From assembly GCA_013397435.1 (NCBI GenBank), contig VZRG01000886.1:83377-147376 (forward strand): DNA of 64,000 nucleotides. Reading direction: 5' to 3'. The stretch is from Erythrocercus mccallii. Taxonomy: Eukaryota > Chordata > Aves > Passeriformes > Dicruridae. Below the pieces are notes generated by a model. It was not told where the DNA came from. It searched no databases and saw only the letters and a list, made by a program, of their open reading frames with translations. The translations under genes were made by a program, and so were the position numbers. Shown here piece by piece: positions 49,441-62,710 of the stretch (its first letter is position 1; the number at the start of each line of letters is the position of its first letter).

Positions 49441-50064
49441 ATGAACAGCAGCATCATCCACCTTAGAGATCAAAAAGCAGCAGCAGCTTGGTTACAATGC
49501 AACACAAAAATAACACATAAATTATTTAACGTGGAAACTGGATAACCTAATCAAAGTGAATTATGACCCAGCTGGAGCTGACTAGAAGGTCACAGCAGTT
49601 TATGTTCTCCTACAGGGATTGTCCCATGGAGTCACCTGTGTGCTCCTATGGTGTTCAGAGAAGCAAAGGGAAACCAACTCCAATCACTGAAGGGCCCTTT
49701 CTCACCCAGATACTGCAAGGTTGACCAGAATGAAGATTGCCCAACCACAAAGGAGGAAATCCATGCTTCTCAGTAACTGCTCTGGATTTGCATCTTTCCT
49801 GCCCTTAACCAGTCAGAAAAACTGTTTGTTGCTCTGGGAAAGCAGAAGAATCATCAAGTTTCTCAAGTAAACCAAAGAGAGGCTTGGAAATAAACCGTGA
49901 ACTCAAGCAAGCAATAGGGAAAGATTTCATTGTGGAGAAATGACGTGCCTCAATGTCCCAATTCATTGGAACAAACTTTGAAATCCAGCATCCTAAAGAT
50001 TACTTCCTTTTGTTATCTGTTTTCAGGAATATTAGGTGAAGAGCATTTTCAGAGGAAAATAAGG
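49441..50064. other. Unique non-coding DNA
   Basis: No recognised feature. Confidence 0.5.
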
Positions 50065-50130
50065 AAAAAAACCCAACCAACCAAAACAAAAAACCAAAAA
50101 ACCCAACCAAAGCAAAACTTTTTTTTTTTT
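50065..50130. repeat. A/C-only tract followed by poly-T
   Basis: Positions 50065-50111 contain only A and C, mainly CCAACCAAA-type units. A 12-T run follows at 50119-50130. This is low-complexity sequence, not a recognised transposon tail. Confidence 0.75.
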
Positions 50131-52110
50131 AGGGGGTGTCAACATAGGTTGTTTAATTCTTTTCTTCATAAAGACTTATTTGCCCATTCCTTAGCTGATG
50201 TAACAGTTTAAACTGCATGTTTCCAACATGCTCTGCTTTGTCTTTAGTGCATTGGCCAAATATTCCGTCCAGCTTTAATCCAAACTGATGAGGACAGGCT
50301 GTGACATTTCCTGCTCTCGCCCTCTCAGAGGCAAGGAGCTGCTAGCTCTCCTGCACTCGCAGTATTGCCCCAGCTGACGCTCCTGGCAAGAGAATCAATC
50401 CGACTGAAACACGAGAGGTGGGGAAGCAGAAATGGCAAGGCACGAGGCATCTCCTGCAAAGTGCAGGCACAGGGGGTGGTGTGTGCATGGGAAGTGTGAT
50501 CACTTAAGTATGCATCAGTCAAAATAAAAATGAGGACAAAAAAAGAGACAACTACATGTGGAAACAAGCCAGAGAAAACTGTTCGATTGCATGAGAAGCT
50601 AGTATATATGTTGTATATGTAACGAATATTTTTTAAGTTCAGTGCTTGATTCAGAGACACTGTCACATCAAATTCTCTATATTGCTCTGAAGCATCCTTG
50701 TGCTGAAATGTCAGCTGGTCATATCACCTAAAGGCAAAAAGAAATTGCCCTAACATTATGCATAGCAATTCCACTGCTCCGTGCTCTATAGCACTGTTTT
50801 CCAAGAATAGCTGTTTCAAAAGGAAGCTTCTCTTCGGTGTGAGCCAGAGGCAATTGAATTTTACCCTGAAAGTGGCTATAGGCTTTGTAGAAACATTTAG
50901 GAATATTAAATATTCATATATTTGATTTAGCAAAATTCAGGACAGTAAAGGCATCCACCGGAATAGCTCCAATGTAAATATTTTTAACATTTACCACTAC
51001 AACTTGAAGTATGGACATTATGACAAAGTAAAATGCCACAAAGAAGAACAAATGATTGGAAAATTCCCTTTCTCCTCTTGTAGTTAGTGGAGATTTATGA
51101 ATTATTTTGCACCCCCAAATGGCAATGTCCAGGACTCCAGCCTTCCACTGGGAGGGCTGTGCCCTGCAATGAGCTGTTCTACATCCAAAGTGCTTTCAAG
51201 TTCAATTTCCTGTTCTCTTCACCTCCTTTCACCACAATCAATTCCACAAAACAGTCTGACATTTTTTCAGACCTAGATCTACATCTTACCCTCTATCACT
51301 GGTGTAAGCAAACATTTAAAACAAAATTTCCAGTGAACTGTGCTGCTTTGCACACCACACAGGGAAGCACAAGGCTGGATGCCGTAGGTGTCACGGAAGA
51401 AACGGTGGGATCCTATATTGCCATATGATATACAACAGAAAAAACCCAGGAGAAATAAAAAAGGTACCTTAAAATACACCCATGTATTTTGTCTTGCCTT
51501 CACCTAAATTATTGTCAGAAACACAGTTCTGCTGTAAAAATACCCTGCACTATGTTCTTTGGAACAGGAAAGCATGTTTTATTAAGTGCTTATTTAAAGC
51601 ACTGGATTAAACTCCCATATCAAGGGGTTCCTTTTCTAGAGGAAGGCATTGCATAAATCCATAATTTCATACATAGGAAAGCTCATCCTGAATTCATGAC
51701 ATAAAGTCTCTCTAAACATGGAAATGGGATTAGGAATTCTGGATTTGGATTTCTGTTTTGAGATGGAAGAAGCAAACAGAAATATTTCTGTCATAATATA
51801 ATATCATTATGTCTACAAATCCTTACATTTCTAGATGCAATGAAAATCTAAAGCACCATGACACAGGAATTTAGAAATTTGTAGACATAGTGAAAAATGA
51901 AATCTCATGTATTGTATCTAATAATGATATATTATGTAATACTCTGATGCATGAAAAAAATGTACAATTTACAGAGAGTTTAAAAATAAATATGCTATAT
52001 TTTCGTGGCTAAATTAATCTACAGTTTACAGTCAGAACAGAATAAAGCCTTTAAAATAAAACCTTTAAAATTTGGTAATTAAATATAATAAAAGGATATA
52101 AATATAATTA
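50131..52110. other. Unique non-coding DNA
   Basis: A modestly GC-richer segment lies at about 50290-50480. The longest frames (113 codons at 50325-50666 on the minus strand and 113 codons at 51087-51428 on the plus strand) have no recognisable product. Confidence 0.5.
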
Positions 52111-52146
52111 AGAAGCCTTTCATCTTTTATATATATGAAAGCTTTT
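52111..52146. repeat. AT-rich hairpin
   Basis: AAGCCTTTCAT (52113-52123) pairs with ATGAAAGCTT (52135-52144) with a single bulged C. The loop is AT-rich. Confidence 0.5.
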
Positions 52147-53688
52147 CTATATAAAATGCATGTGTATATAAGTATATAGTAAATTTAAAAAACCATAAAT
52201 AGCTTATTAATTGTAAACTTAGGAATTTGTAAATTGTGTTTCCTTGCTAAAAATACTGGAATGAAATTTTTAAATTAAGGGAATGTGGCCTTTTTGAGTT
52301 CTTGCATCCAACTTAAACATCTACATTTCTTATCTTGTCAGAACAGAAATAGTTTTATGATGGCATAGATTGTATCTCACTGGATTAAGAGACCAGATGA
52401 AATTATATAGTCTGCAATAAGATATAGGAAAATCAGAATTTCACTGGTCAGAGCAGCTCATGGTTTTTCCATATTTATTTATTTTAAGAGGACAGATACC
52501 AAAGTCCCCAAAGTACTTGGCATATACAACTAGTAGTACTGCTAGCTGGCTCTCCGGTAGGAAGCACTACACACTTCCCCAAAGCACATGACTGATGAGC
52601 AAAAAATTGTTTAAAATTAAATATTTCTGAGACCCAGACCCAAGGCATTATGTTCTCAACATGTGGTTCAAACAGCAGCAATGCTTTGCTTGCAGGGGAT
52701 GTGCCACACTCTGCATTCTCTCTCCCAATGTCTCTTGCCCTGCTTTAAGTTTCAAAGCTTTCACTCTCTTTCATCACTTCATCTCCAAATACCAGTGCCG
52801 TATTTCATACACACACAATGTTCTCTTCTCTCCCATTTCATCTGAGCCAAGCTGATGGCTCAGATGATCAACACCAGGATGAACCTGTACCCTCCACCTC
52901 TGGAGAAGTGTTTATTCTAGATTTGCTGCTGTCCCATCTCCCTCCATTGCACCCAGTCAGGTAAGAACATTGGCAGCCAAGTCTGCAAAAGTCTGCAAAA
53001 GACATGCAGACTGATTTTATGCTAAGACCCAGCTAGTGTTCAATCCCTGTAAGGAAATGTTTTATTTACCATTATGTTGAACAAAATTACTTTTTAAAAA
53101 TATATGGTATATATAAAACATGATAACGATTTTTCCCTGTGCAATGTAGCAGATTAGGCTGCGGAAGCCAATTGCCCTGAATCAAGAGTGGCATAGCCAG
53201 TATTCAATGTTTGGTTTGAACTGTGTTCTAAACTGTTTGCTTTTAACAGGCAGACCATCAAGTGGAGAACTATAGTCTTCTAAAAATAAAAGCCCTTTCA
53301 CTATGTATAAAAGTTTCCTGTAGGGTATTGTCTACAGTTTTATTGTAGCGGTGGAATAGAAAGAACAACTACAGTGATATCATACAGTGTCAAATAAATA
53401 AAACTGAAAATTATTCTGTTTCAGTTTTGTATGAGTCCATTCAAAGCCATCACCTAACTAGGTAAGTGTGTCAGGGCTATAGTTTGGGAACAAATGCACA
53501 GATTCCTGGGACACCACTGAAGACAAAGAATTTGCTTTGGAATATGAAGAAATAAATTAAGATGGGTCTTTTGTAGTGCAACAAAGGCAGCCTCAGTCCA
53601 ACAAGGCTCTGGAGTTCAGCTGCCAAACTGTGGCTGAACCACTGCTCCCAGCCATGGACACTGCATGATTATAAGGACACCAGCCAGG
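52147..53688. other. Unique AT-rich non-coding DNA
   Basis: There is a perfect 10-base tandem repeat, GTCTGCAAAA twice, at 52981-53000. No other feature is recognised. Confidence 0.5.
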
Positions 53689-53740
53689 CCTTTCTTCTTT
53701 CTATTTCTTTCTTTTTTTATTTTTTTTTTCTTTTTCCCTT
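53689..53740 (+). repeat. Homopyrimidine tract
   Basis: A 52-base run of C and T has only two A interruptions (53703 and 53719). Tracts of this kind can form triplex structure under torsional stress. There is no AG acceptor directly after it. Confidence 0.75.
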
Positions 53741-56389
53741 AATGAAACTTTTACTAAACTCTGTCTGAACTAAGAATAATTCTGGTATAACTTTCAAGCC
53801 AAAGTTAACAACATTCACAAAAGCAGAAATTCATGTCTGAAAGTGTGGCTACTTTCTGGCCTGAAAAATCCATGGACTGAAAGTCAACCCTGGGAAATCA
53901 ACTCTTCACTCCAAAAAAAACACCCAAAAAAGAATAAAGAAGACAGTAGGTCCATGTCTCAGTAAGTCTCACGAAATTCCTAAGGTAAGGTATACAGGAA
54001 AGGTATTACCACATACCTACAATTTTTAGTTTCATTTACAAAGCAACAAAAGTTAAAGAGCTGATTGAGTTTCTGTTCTTTGGTACTTCAGGGTTCAGGA
54101 AGTTGAATTTTTTTTTTTAGTTCAGACTGTCTTGATGGTGGCCTTTAAAGCAAAAGATTGTACAGGTCAGTGGCTTATTGGGCAGGGCATGTTGCCAAAG
54201 GCAAACAGCAACGGGGAATGAGATGATAGGCAGGGAGAAGGGATAGGAAGGTATAATTCATGCTCAAAGCAGGCTTAGAGACAAATTGGAGCTGTGTAAA
54301 TATAGTTTTTGGACATACACTGCCTTCCAGAAACACATCTCTTGAAGGATTTCATCACCAAAGTCCAGGGAACACTCCAAAGCAATAACACTTCCCGCGT
54401 GTTTATTAAGGTCTTACCAGCTCTTGTCCATGTCTGCATGTATTCTAAACTCCCAAAGCAAACAGTGCTCAGCTTCTGCTGCTGTCTGTTCACAAATGAC
54501 ACTTTATCTGGAGAACCTAAGAGGAAATGAAACGCAAGAGAGAGCAATACAAAGTGTAGCCTATTGCCACCATCAGATGCTCTCAAAAAGACAAACAGAA
54601 CCTATTGTTCACAATCGGGTGTCTGAGGGAGCTGTATTTAAGCTACTAAATAATCTGAAAGAATAGATTTGATTTCCAAAACAGTTTGTCATTTCCACAA
54701 AGTGGAACCCTGTAGAGCATTCAGGGAATGTTTCAGAGAAAGTATTGTCAAAACCACCTCTTGTTTCCTAGATTCAAACCATGGACATGACAAGCAGAGC
54801 AGCTCAGCATCCTTCAGAGCAAAGTTGTTGCAATGTGATTAAGTGCTTACCTGGTTAAAAGGGCTGGCAGATGCATTTTGAGTTGCAGTTCAAATGATCA
54901 TTCTTATTTAATTGAAACAAGGTTAATGATCAGCATTTCCATAGCAGAAGTTCCAGATAAAGAAAACAGTAATAAGATGTTGAAGCCCCAGTTCTTCAGA
55001 ATACTGAGAGCTCCAGTTATACCTTCTGTGCCTCTACCTTAAGGTGAGACACACAGTTATATTGGAATTGTTCCCTAAACCACCCCCAGCTGACGTTCTT
55101 TCATCTGCTCCTTAGTATCCCTAAACACAGTTCACAATACTTTAAAACTTGTCAGAACAAAAGGCAGTTTAGTTTTTATATTCTACAGAAGGCCATTAGG
55201 ACTAGCACATCTGTTCATGCTTCTGTAGTAAATCAACACAAAACATTTTTCTTCTCTTTCAACAGTTTTAATGTTTTCTAGTTTTGCTTATGTCACACAA
55301 TTACTCATGACTTATTTAATTCTTAAGACTTTTTTCTTGTTTTACTAATAATTTGAGATGAGTTGCGTGAATTTTTTTTCTAAAAATTAGCAAAGGATCA
55401 GCACCTTCAACTCCTGGCAAGATGCTTGCAGCAGAAGTCAATAGGCAGCACGTCAACAGAGTATTAAAACTCAGCTACTTCTAGAGTTCCAGGCTTCTTC
55501 CCTCCTTCATGGTTACTTACATTTACAACTTGTGTAGTGGTATGTGAGTTTATGACCAGAGAGGCTTTTCTAATTAAATCTGGAAATGATAAAGACCTTT
55601 TGAAACTGTGGAAAAGCAGAAACATCCAGCAGAGATATACAAAGTCAGCAAAGATGAAGTGAGAGTAAAAACAATCTCTGCCTCTCCTTGTGTGATCTTA
55701 AATAACAGTTTCTGTCACAAAAGGAATACTCACACATTTAGATAACAGATCCAATCCATACTAATAAACTTAATTTGGTCTACTAGTGAGTGGCACTAAT
55801 AATGTTGAATGTAAATATTGAAAGGCAAAATTCAAAGACCAGATTGCAAATTTTTGTCAGGATTCATCACCGTTTGATTAGTATGAAAGTCTTTTATAGA
55901 TTCTTTGTGTTTCACCCTAAAAAAAGTTCATGTATCAATAGCAAAGACTGAATTTTCATACAGAATGTTGTTTTAAGACGAACAGCAAGAGAGACAATTT
56001 AACAATGACCACGTCTGATTGCACTTATTTAAATGTTGGTGCTGCTACTAACACCAGTGCTTAAAAAACGTTGCCTTGTCAGCAATACTGCAACCAATGG
56101 CCCCCATTAAACCAAAGCTGACATACAAACCCCAAGACTTGTTTTTAAATAATCTGAGCACCCTCAAACCCAGTTAAAGACATAGACAAGCAAAAATAGG
56201 TGTTTCTGACAATTTCTAAATTGGTGAAAACATCTGTATGTTCCCAGACACAGAAACCCCTTTGCCATGGTGCTTAAAACCTCAGGCCTGCACTCTCTGG
56301 CCTCAGGGTGGAAGCACCCAGGGAAAGAGGGAAGCTGCTGCCTTTGCTCCCAAGGCCATCCGGTGTGATGCTTATGCATCAAACAATCC
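53741..56389. other. Unique AT-rich non-coding DNA
   Basis: No transposon or exon is recognised. Open frames reach 103 codons (54275-54586 on the minus strand) without a known product. Confidence 0.5.
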
Positions 56390-56442
56390 AATAAAGTACA
56401 GGCTACGAGCAGCCAGGCACCAGGGGGGTTGAAAAAAAAAAA
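56390..56442 (+). other. AATAAA plus poly-A: retrocopy-like 3' end
   Basis: AATAAA at 56390-56395 is followed 37 bases later by an 11-A run at 56432-56442, with GC-richer sequence for about 150 bases upstream. This is the layout of a processed retrocopy 3' end. I cannot identify a parent gene, and AATAAA and A-runs are frequent in AT-rich DNA. Confidence 0.2.
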
Positions 56443-59400
56443 GGTGTTTGGGCATTTTTACTGCATTAACTAAGTAAAAGATGTATTATTTATAGTCTGT
56501 ACATGGCTATAGGTTTAGCATGCTGTTAAAAAAATAAAAAAGTTTAATAGGTTTTTGAATCTCATATTAAATAACTGGTACCGTTGATTCACCATCAGTA
56601 AATCAGAAATCCTGCTCCTGAGCACCGCTGGAATTCAAAATTCAGGATTCTGCTGCTTGGGGGCATAAAAATGCTATACTTTAGGGCAGACAGAGGATAT
56701 TAATTGTAATTTAACTTTGAACTGAAACAAATGGTGAGTTATGGGAGAAAGCAATTTAGAACAGGATCAAATCATCACTCAGTAGGTCTGAGTGAATTTT
56801 CATGAATGCTGATCACGATTTCATGATTATAAATCATGACAAAGTTTTACACTCTTACAGCAAAGTGAGGAAATACATTCCAAATTATATTTTAGTAAGT
56901 TTTTACAGAATATCTAAAATTCTGTGTTCACTTCGTCACTTTGAAGAATTTCAATCAGCTTTAGGAACTGAATACTACTGAACATTATGCATGCTTGGCA
57001 GATTGGAATGTCTCCTGATTTTAGCTAAAAGTTTTCATGTATCTAGGAAAGAGTCTTTCCACTGAAAACACACATGAAACTGTGTGATACAATATTTTAC
57101 ACTGATTTTTTTCCCCAGGATTGTTACACATATTTTAGACAGAATTAGTCTAGCCTTCTCACACAAATTATAAGTGAAAGGAAAACTGAATGACCAAAAC
57201 TTCAGGAGCTCAGCTCCAGTCTGACCAGCCTCCAAGTATGCACAAACGTCTCAAATACAAAGTTAGACTATACTTTAAAATAAAAAGAAAAAAAAACACA
57301 AAAGGATTTGAACTGTTTTTTCTCCCAGTTGTTTCTACATCTGTAACTAGACAGAGAATATGACTGTTAGACAAAGACAAGTTTCAAGACCACAGTTATG
57401 GAAAATATTTGAATTTTGTCAGTGAAAAACCCTTTGCATCAAAACATTCAGCTCTGTTATACAATTTCTCACTTGCTGAATTACAACAAGACCTCCTGCC
57501 CTATCTGCTCCCATATTAAAAAATGTCAAGTTATCCAGAAAAAACAGAGAAGTAACTCAACTGAGAACAGTAACTCAGCCCATCAAATTTATACTAATAT
57601 TTTCACCTGACGGTCTTTCATCTGCATCCTTGCCCATATCACCTAATCTGGTTTTGTACATAAAGAGGCTTCTTATGCATTTGGTGAGAAATTATGTCAA
57701 CAGCAATTTGGAAGTGGCCAAGACAATTTCCTACCACCATCCCCTGAGCCCCAGCAAGAGTTCCAACCATGAAAGCAAGGAAAGCATTTTTCAGTGTCTT
57801 CAGGTTAAGTTAAAGAGATAAACACCACATAGTAAGGCTAAGTCTTACAAATATTAAGATACTTCTTTGTTTGTCACTCTTCTCAAGCACATGGTAATAT
57901 CACTAAACAAATAGCAGGAAACCAGTGGAGAATTCTCTTCAAAATTTCAGGGTATATGGTGGCAGAACTAAGAATGACAATTTCAATTTCCTTCTTGGAA
58001 CAACACAAACACACTTATTAATAACAATCATGCATTTTTGGTAGTTTAGAACGTAAAAATATCTATTTTGCTTCTTTATTCAATTTCAGGTAAATTAATT
58101 TCATAACCCAGTCTTTTATTTTACCTGCTAAAAAACCAAAATGCAGCACTAACCCAGCATGGGAAGAAACACCCAGCTGGATGCCATTTAGCTGTGTAGT
58201 ACACAAGTTATTCTAATTTTCTCCTAGTGAGCATCATGTACTAACTTATATGCAACACTTCACCCACTAATAACAAGACACATTGCTAATTTATTACTAA
58301 AGATCAACTTCTTTTTCATTAAATTGCATTTGTCTGCGTTACAATCCACTCAGAACTAAACTTTGAGCTGAATCCAGGTAAATCCATAGAGAAATTCTGT
58401 GAGATAAAGGCCAAAATGCAGCTCACAGTGCATCTATTTTTGAGTTGTAGGCAAAAAATTTAGCAAGGTCAAACAATGAAGCACTCTCAGAGGGGATTTG
58501 TTCCTAATACACCCAGTACAACAATTCTTAAGATTTTACCTTGGTTTTCTTTCAGAAGTGATACTTTAATTTATTTTTTTATAGCAGACAGTGAGTATGA
58601 TGAGATACACTCGGCTCACAGTACAGGATTTCATAGCCTACTGAACAGGCAAGGACATAAACAGATACCTAAACTTTAGAGTGTGCACAAGTTTCACAGC
58701 ACTGGAGATGAAATCCCTGCAAATTTAATCTTTCTTGTATCATAGAATCATTGTGTGGCTTCAGTCAGCTCTCTATTTTTCCATGGCCCATATCCATTGC
58801 AGATAAACAATAATCCCCACTTAATCTCAAAACCAGGTAATTAATTAGTTGCTATCAGCAAAGTGCATTGCAAATATTAGACACTACAAAATCTAGGGGA
58901 CTTGTTTCCCTTTCCACAAACTAAGGTGATGTCCCACTGAACAAACATACAAAATTTCAGTTTTGTATTATGAGACAAAATGAGAGGGCATAACTGTCCA
59001 CTTAGAAAAATGGTATATAGTTCCACAAGAGTGAAACGAGAGATGTGCACAAGATTCTAGGAGAAATGCCAGCTCCCTGTGATAATTCTTCTAGTCCAGG
59101 TATACATTTACACAGATGTGCAGTTATTAATATGAGATCTTGAGATGAGGTAAGAAAAGCCAAAACAACTTCAGCAAAGATTCAAACTCTATCTATAATT
59201 CATATATTTGTGGAGAATATTTGTTTTCATAACTGCTTGACTTCAGGGGAGATTGCAAGTTGTCTTTTTTCCCGTTTCCAGGGTTTTTTCATTTGATAGC
59301 ATCTCATTTGTATTATTTATTACAGAAGTCACACACTTTCCTTCTGGATACTACTACAGAAAAACAAGACCCCCTCAAAATAATGGCAGAGTGCACACAG

Positions 59401-60059
59401 GCAGACTTAGCTTTCTATTTAAGAATATTGAGGGGTTTAAAGGGAGGGAAGAAAGGTGTCTGTGTAAAAAACAAACAAATATCAAAACCCCAATTGATTA
59501 TTCCTGTATGTATATTGAACTAAAGTGGCTGGAAGAGGAAAAAATACAATTAGTAGACAAACCTTTGTGCTCCCATTTTAAAGTAAGCAAATAAAGGACT
59601 TCTCGTGTCCCTTCCCTTCCTCAGCTCTGACCAATATGTTTCAACTTTGTGCTTCCCAAGTATTTAAGTTACAGTCTTGACATCTCACTCTTTTTGATGT
59701 ATGTAGAGCTGGGAACGTACATTTAGAGCATAAAATGACCCATCCTTCAACCTTACCATCTCTTTTTGTCCCCTTCATCTCCACACTGGCACTGGTTTTT
59801 TGTTAGTCTGAAACATGAACTGAAACCTGTGTGGAAGACCACTGCATGTGTAAAGCATTTAATGTATAGCCAATAATTTATACCTTCTCTCAAAATAGAT
59901 TTCTACATATTTGTAATGAGTTCCCCTCATTTTGGGTGCTGAAACACATAACTCTTCTGAATTTACTAATGAGCTTCTATTCCACTCCCAAAGGACAAAA
60001 GGAAAACCTCTCATTTCATCCACACCAAAACCCGTGCACAATTATTTCCATTACAAGCA
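56443..60059. other. Unique AT-rich non-coding DNA
   Basis: An 8-bp hairpin TCATGATT / AATCATGA lies at 56821-56839 with a 3-base loop. CATAGAATCATTGTGTGGCTT at about 58741 may be the very tip of an antisense CR1, but no body follows. Nothing else is recognised. Confidence 0.5.
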
Positions 60060-60330
60060 GCTGATATCCAGAGGCTACACCCTGCTCGCTCTCCAGAGTG
60101 CACAGTGGCAGAGCAGGGAGAGGGAGAGAAGGCAAGAATTCCCTCCCTGCTGCCCATGCCAAGGGAAAGCACAGGCTCCTGGGCCAGCAGGAGCAGCAGC
60201 TGCCCCGTGCTGGCACCGGGCACGCACCGGCTGCCAGATGGCTCCGAGGGAGCAGCCAGGGATCCTCTCTGCAGCCCAGGCAGGGCCAGCACAGGAGCTG
60301 CCCCAGCAGCACTCAGAACAGCAGGTATTT
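60060..60330. other. GC-rich patch of unknown origin
   Basis: This segment is far richer in G and C than its flanks and holds five CpGs within about 50 bases near 60205-60250. It lacks stop codons in several frames: 134- and 136-codon frames on the plus strand and 93- and 98-codon frames on the minus strand. Many overlapping open frames indicate composition, not coding. I see no CR1 blocks, LTR ends or exon-like splice sites that I would trust. It could be an eroded repeat or a small CpG-containing regulatory patch. Confidence 0.45.
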
Positions 60331-61966
60331 TTGTAAAGTACCGTGATGTAATCAGGAACCCCTTAGCTTACAGTCAGTCAAAGCAGAACCTTGAATATCT
60401 CTGTTATTTCTATTCTGTTACAAAGGTATGCAATCCTTTAGCTTGGGTAGAATATACACGTCAGACTAAATCAGATCAGACTAGACTGTACTTCAAGGCA
60501 AAATGTAAAAATTAGAAGCATAAAGAAGTGGAGCAGCTGATGTACAGCTTATCTGTTGAAGAACAAAATGGAAAATAAATTCTTATTATTAGAAATCTTT
60601 TCTTTGTCCTGAAGTGAAATGGCTCTTTTAAAATTATTATTATTTCTGTACATTTATTCTATAAATTGTATCAATTTGGAATTGAAAAGGTAATTGTTAA
60701 TTTTAAAATCAAAAAGTTTGAAAAGTAGTGCAAGAAAATTTCAGTATTAGTTTTCTTTCTCATTGCAGCTATAATGTCTTTTCAAGCCCAGCCTGTAGTG
60801 AGAAGTAGAGAATTTCATCCCACTGAAATAACATTCTTTGAAAAATTATTGTTGATAAATTAATTTATTGCACTAATAGATCATTATGTATCTCAGAGTA
60901 AGTCGGATGATCTAAAATAAGAATAAGCTTTGTTTGAAATACTGCTGTCAGAAACAAGATGGATGTTAGTGTCTCCACACAACATATATTTAACAGAACC
61001 ACAGAGACAGTTACCTGAGATCAAAGGGCATGATTGCATTCCAGGGGTCTGAATATAAACCATCATTCTCTCTCCATCATATGCACTGGCCCACAAGGTC
61101 TACCAAAACTGAGAGCAAGCATCTAAATCCGTCTCAACTCTCTGGCATTTAAGCACAAAAATGGCACAGAACTGTTACTTGGAGACCTGAATGCAGCCCT
61201 AACACAAACACACAGAGAAACCAAAATAACACATCAGTGGAAACGGTGGCTGATCAAAATCTCTGCAGAGGAAGCCAGCAACTGAGGAGAGCAAAGAAAG
61301 GGAGCACTGGGCAAGAGGCAGTCACAGGCTGGAGAGGAAATTTCCAAGGCACAGAGTGGAGATGTGATTGCACAGCTCACACACTCTGCTACTGCTGGGG
61401 CCACCTGGGTCTCACCCCCTGGACCCTGCCAGTGAGGGGGTGCAAAATGATATTTCTTGCAAGTGATCTGTGCTGTTAGGAAAACTGAGCTTGGAAGTGC
61501 CACCGTTAAAACTATATGTATCCTGGAAGAGATGGTGGCTACAACATGAAATAGTTCAGGCTTCATTTCTGAGCTCCTTATGACTAAATTCATGCATGTG
61601 TGAGCTTTGAAGGCATTTAAAAAATGGAGATGTGCAACTGTATAAACTTCATGCTATAACTGCACATGTGGCACATTCTATGGCATTTAAGGCTCATTAA
61701 ATTCTGAATCTTGTGTCATCTGCCCTTGGCTTAAAATAGTTTTGTGTGAGCCTTTTGTCTCTAACTTTCTCTTTAACAGAAGTTGTTTCTGTCAATCTCT
61801 TAGCTCCCTTTATTTTCTTTACCACATCAGTTTCACAGCAATACCATCAGATTACAGCTCTAATCCTGCACAGTGTCTCCCTTCATGTTTACTCAGAGGA
61901 AAGCAAAAAGAACTGAGCAGTTTATGGAAAACCTCTATGACCAAGTAATAATTAAAATTATTTCAG
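60331..61966. other. Unique non-coding DNA
   Basis: A mildly GC-richer stretch occurs at about 61250-61450. The longest frame there is 119 codons (61234-61593 on the minus strand), with no recognised product. Confidence 0.5.
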
Positions 61967-61992
61967 AATACCTTTTTTTTAAAAAAGGTATT
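61967..61992. repeat. Near-perfect 26-bp palindrome
   Basis: AATACCTTTTTT and AAAAAAGGTATT are exact reverse complements separated by TT. The CC/GG steps make the arms more specific than a plain A/T palindrome. Confidence 0.8.
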
Positions 61993-62169
61993 TTTCACAA
62001 TTAAATTAAAAGTAAATGTTTCAATAAGGGTTCCTCTCAGCTTTCTAATGCATATAAAACTCTAGTTGAAAGAGAAATATTTTTAATATGAAGTCTAGGA
62101 ACTGTGGGAAGATCCTCTGAACTTGCTACAACCAATTGTTGCATCCCTCCCACAAGTAAAATCTGAGCA

Positions 62170-62558
62170 AATTAGGATTGTTCAACCTGGGAAAGAGAAG
62201 GTTGGGGTGACCTAACTGCAGCTTTCCAATACTTCAAGGGAGTAGGACAGGAAAGATTGAGTGGGACATTTTAAAGTGCATGGAGTGACAGGACAGGCTG
62301 AAACGACTCCCCACTGACAGAGAGGAGGTTTGGATTAGGTATTAGGTAGAAATCCTTCCCTGTGAGGCTGTTGAGGCCCTGCACAGGTTGCCCAGAGAAG
62401 CTGTGGCTGTCCCATCCCTGGAAATGTCCAAGGCCAGTTTGGAAAGGGCTCTGAACAACCTGGTCTACTGGAAGGTGTCCCTGCTCATGGCAGGGGGTCT
62501 GGAAACAGATAATTTTGAGGTTCCTTCCAAAAAAGCCATGCTATAATTCTGTGATTTA
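62170..62558 (+). mobile_element. CR1 3' portion, sense
   Basis: In order it shows GTTCAACCTGGGAAAGAGAA, GGTTGGGGTGACCTAACTGC, AGCTTTCCAATACTTCAAGG, GAGGAGGTTTGGATTAGGTA, AAATCCTTCCCTGTGAGG, CAGGTTGCCCAGAGAAGCTG, TGGCTGTCCCATCCCTGGAA, ACTGGAAGGTGTCCCTGCTC and GGTTCCTTCCAAAAAAGCCA, ending with ATAATTCTGTGATTTA. This is the standard CR1 3' untranslated region with a decayed tail. The copy is 5'-truncated. No reading frame survives. Confidence 0.9.
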
Positions 62559-62710
62559 GTTTTTCTCTATGCAACACTTCTTTAAGATCACTAAAGAACT
62601 GACAGAACAGAATCTGATATATCTGAAATTGCTGTGACATGAAATGTTTCTTTTTATAAATCAAGAGACTCATCACAATAGCAATATTACACTGCCAAAG
62701 AAGTTTCCGT
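62559..62710. other. Spacer between two CR1 pieces
   Basis: AT-rich sequence with no recognised feature lies between the CR1 at 62170-62558 and the opposite-strand CR1 remnant that follows. Confidence 0.5.

Noticed and set aside
58738..58766. CATAGAATCATTGTGTGGCTT as a CR1 terminus
   Set aside because: Only about 20 bases resemble the antisense CR1 tip and no CR1 body follows.
60011..60515. Open frames of 93-136 codons on both strands
   Set aside because: Several frames are open at once in a GC-rich patch and none resembles a known protein.
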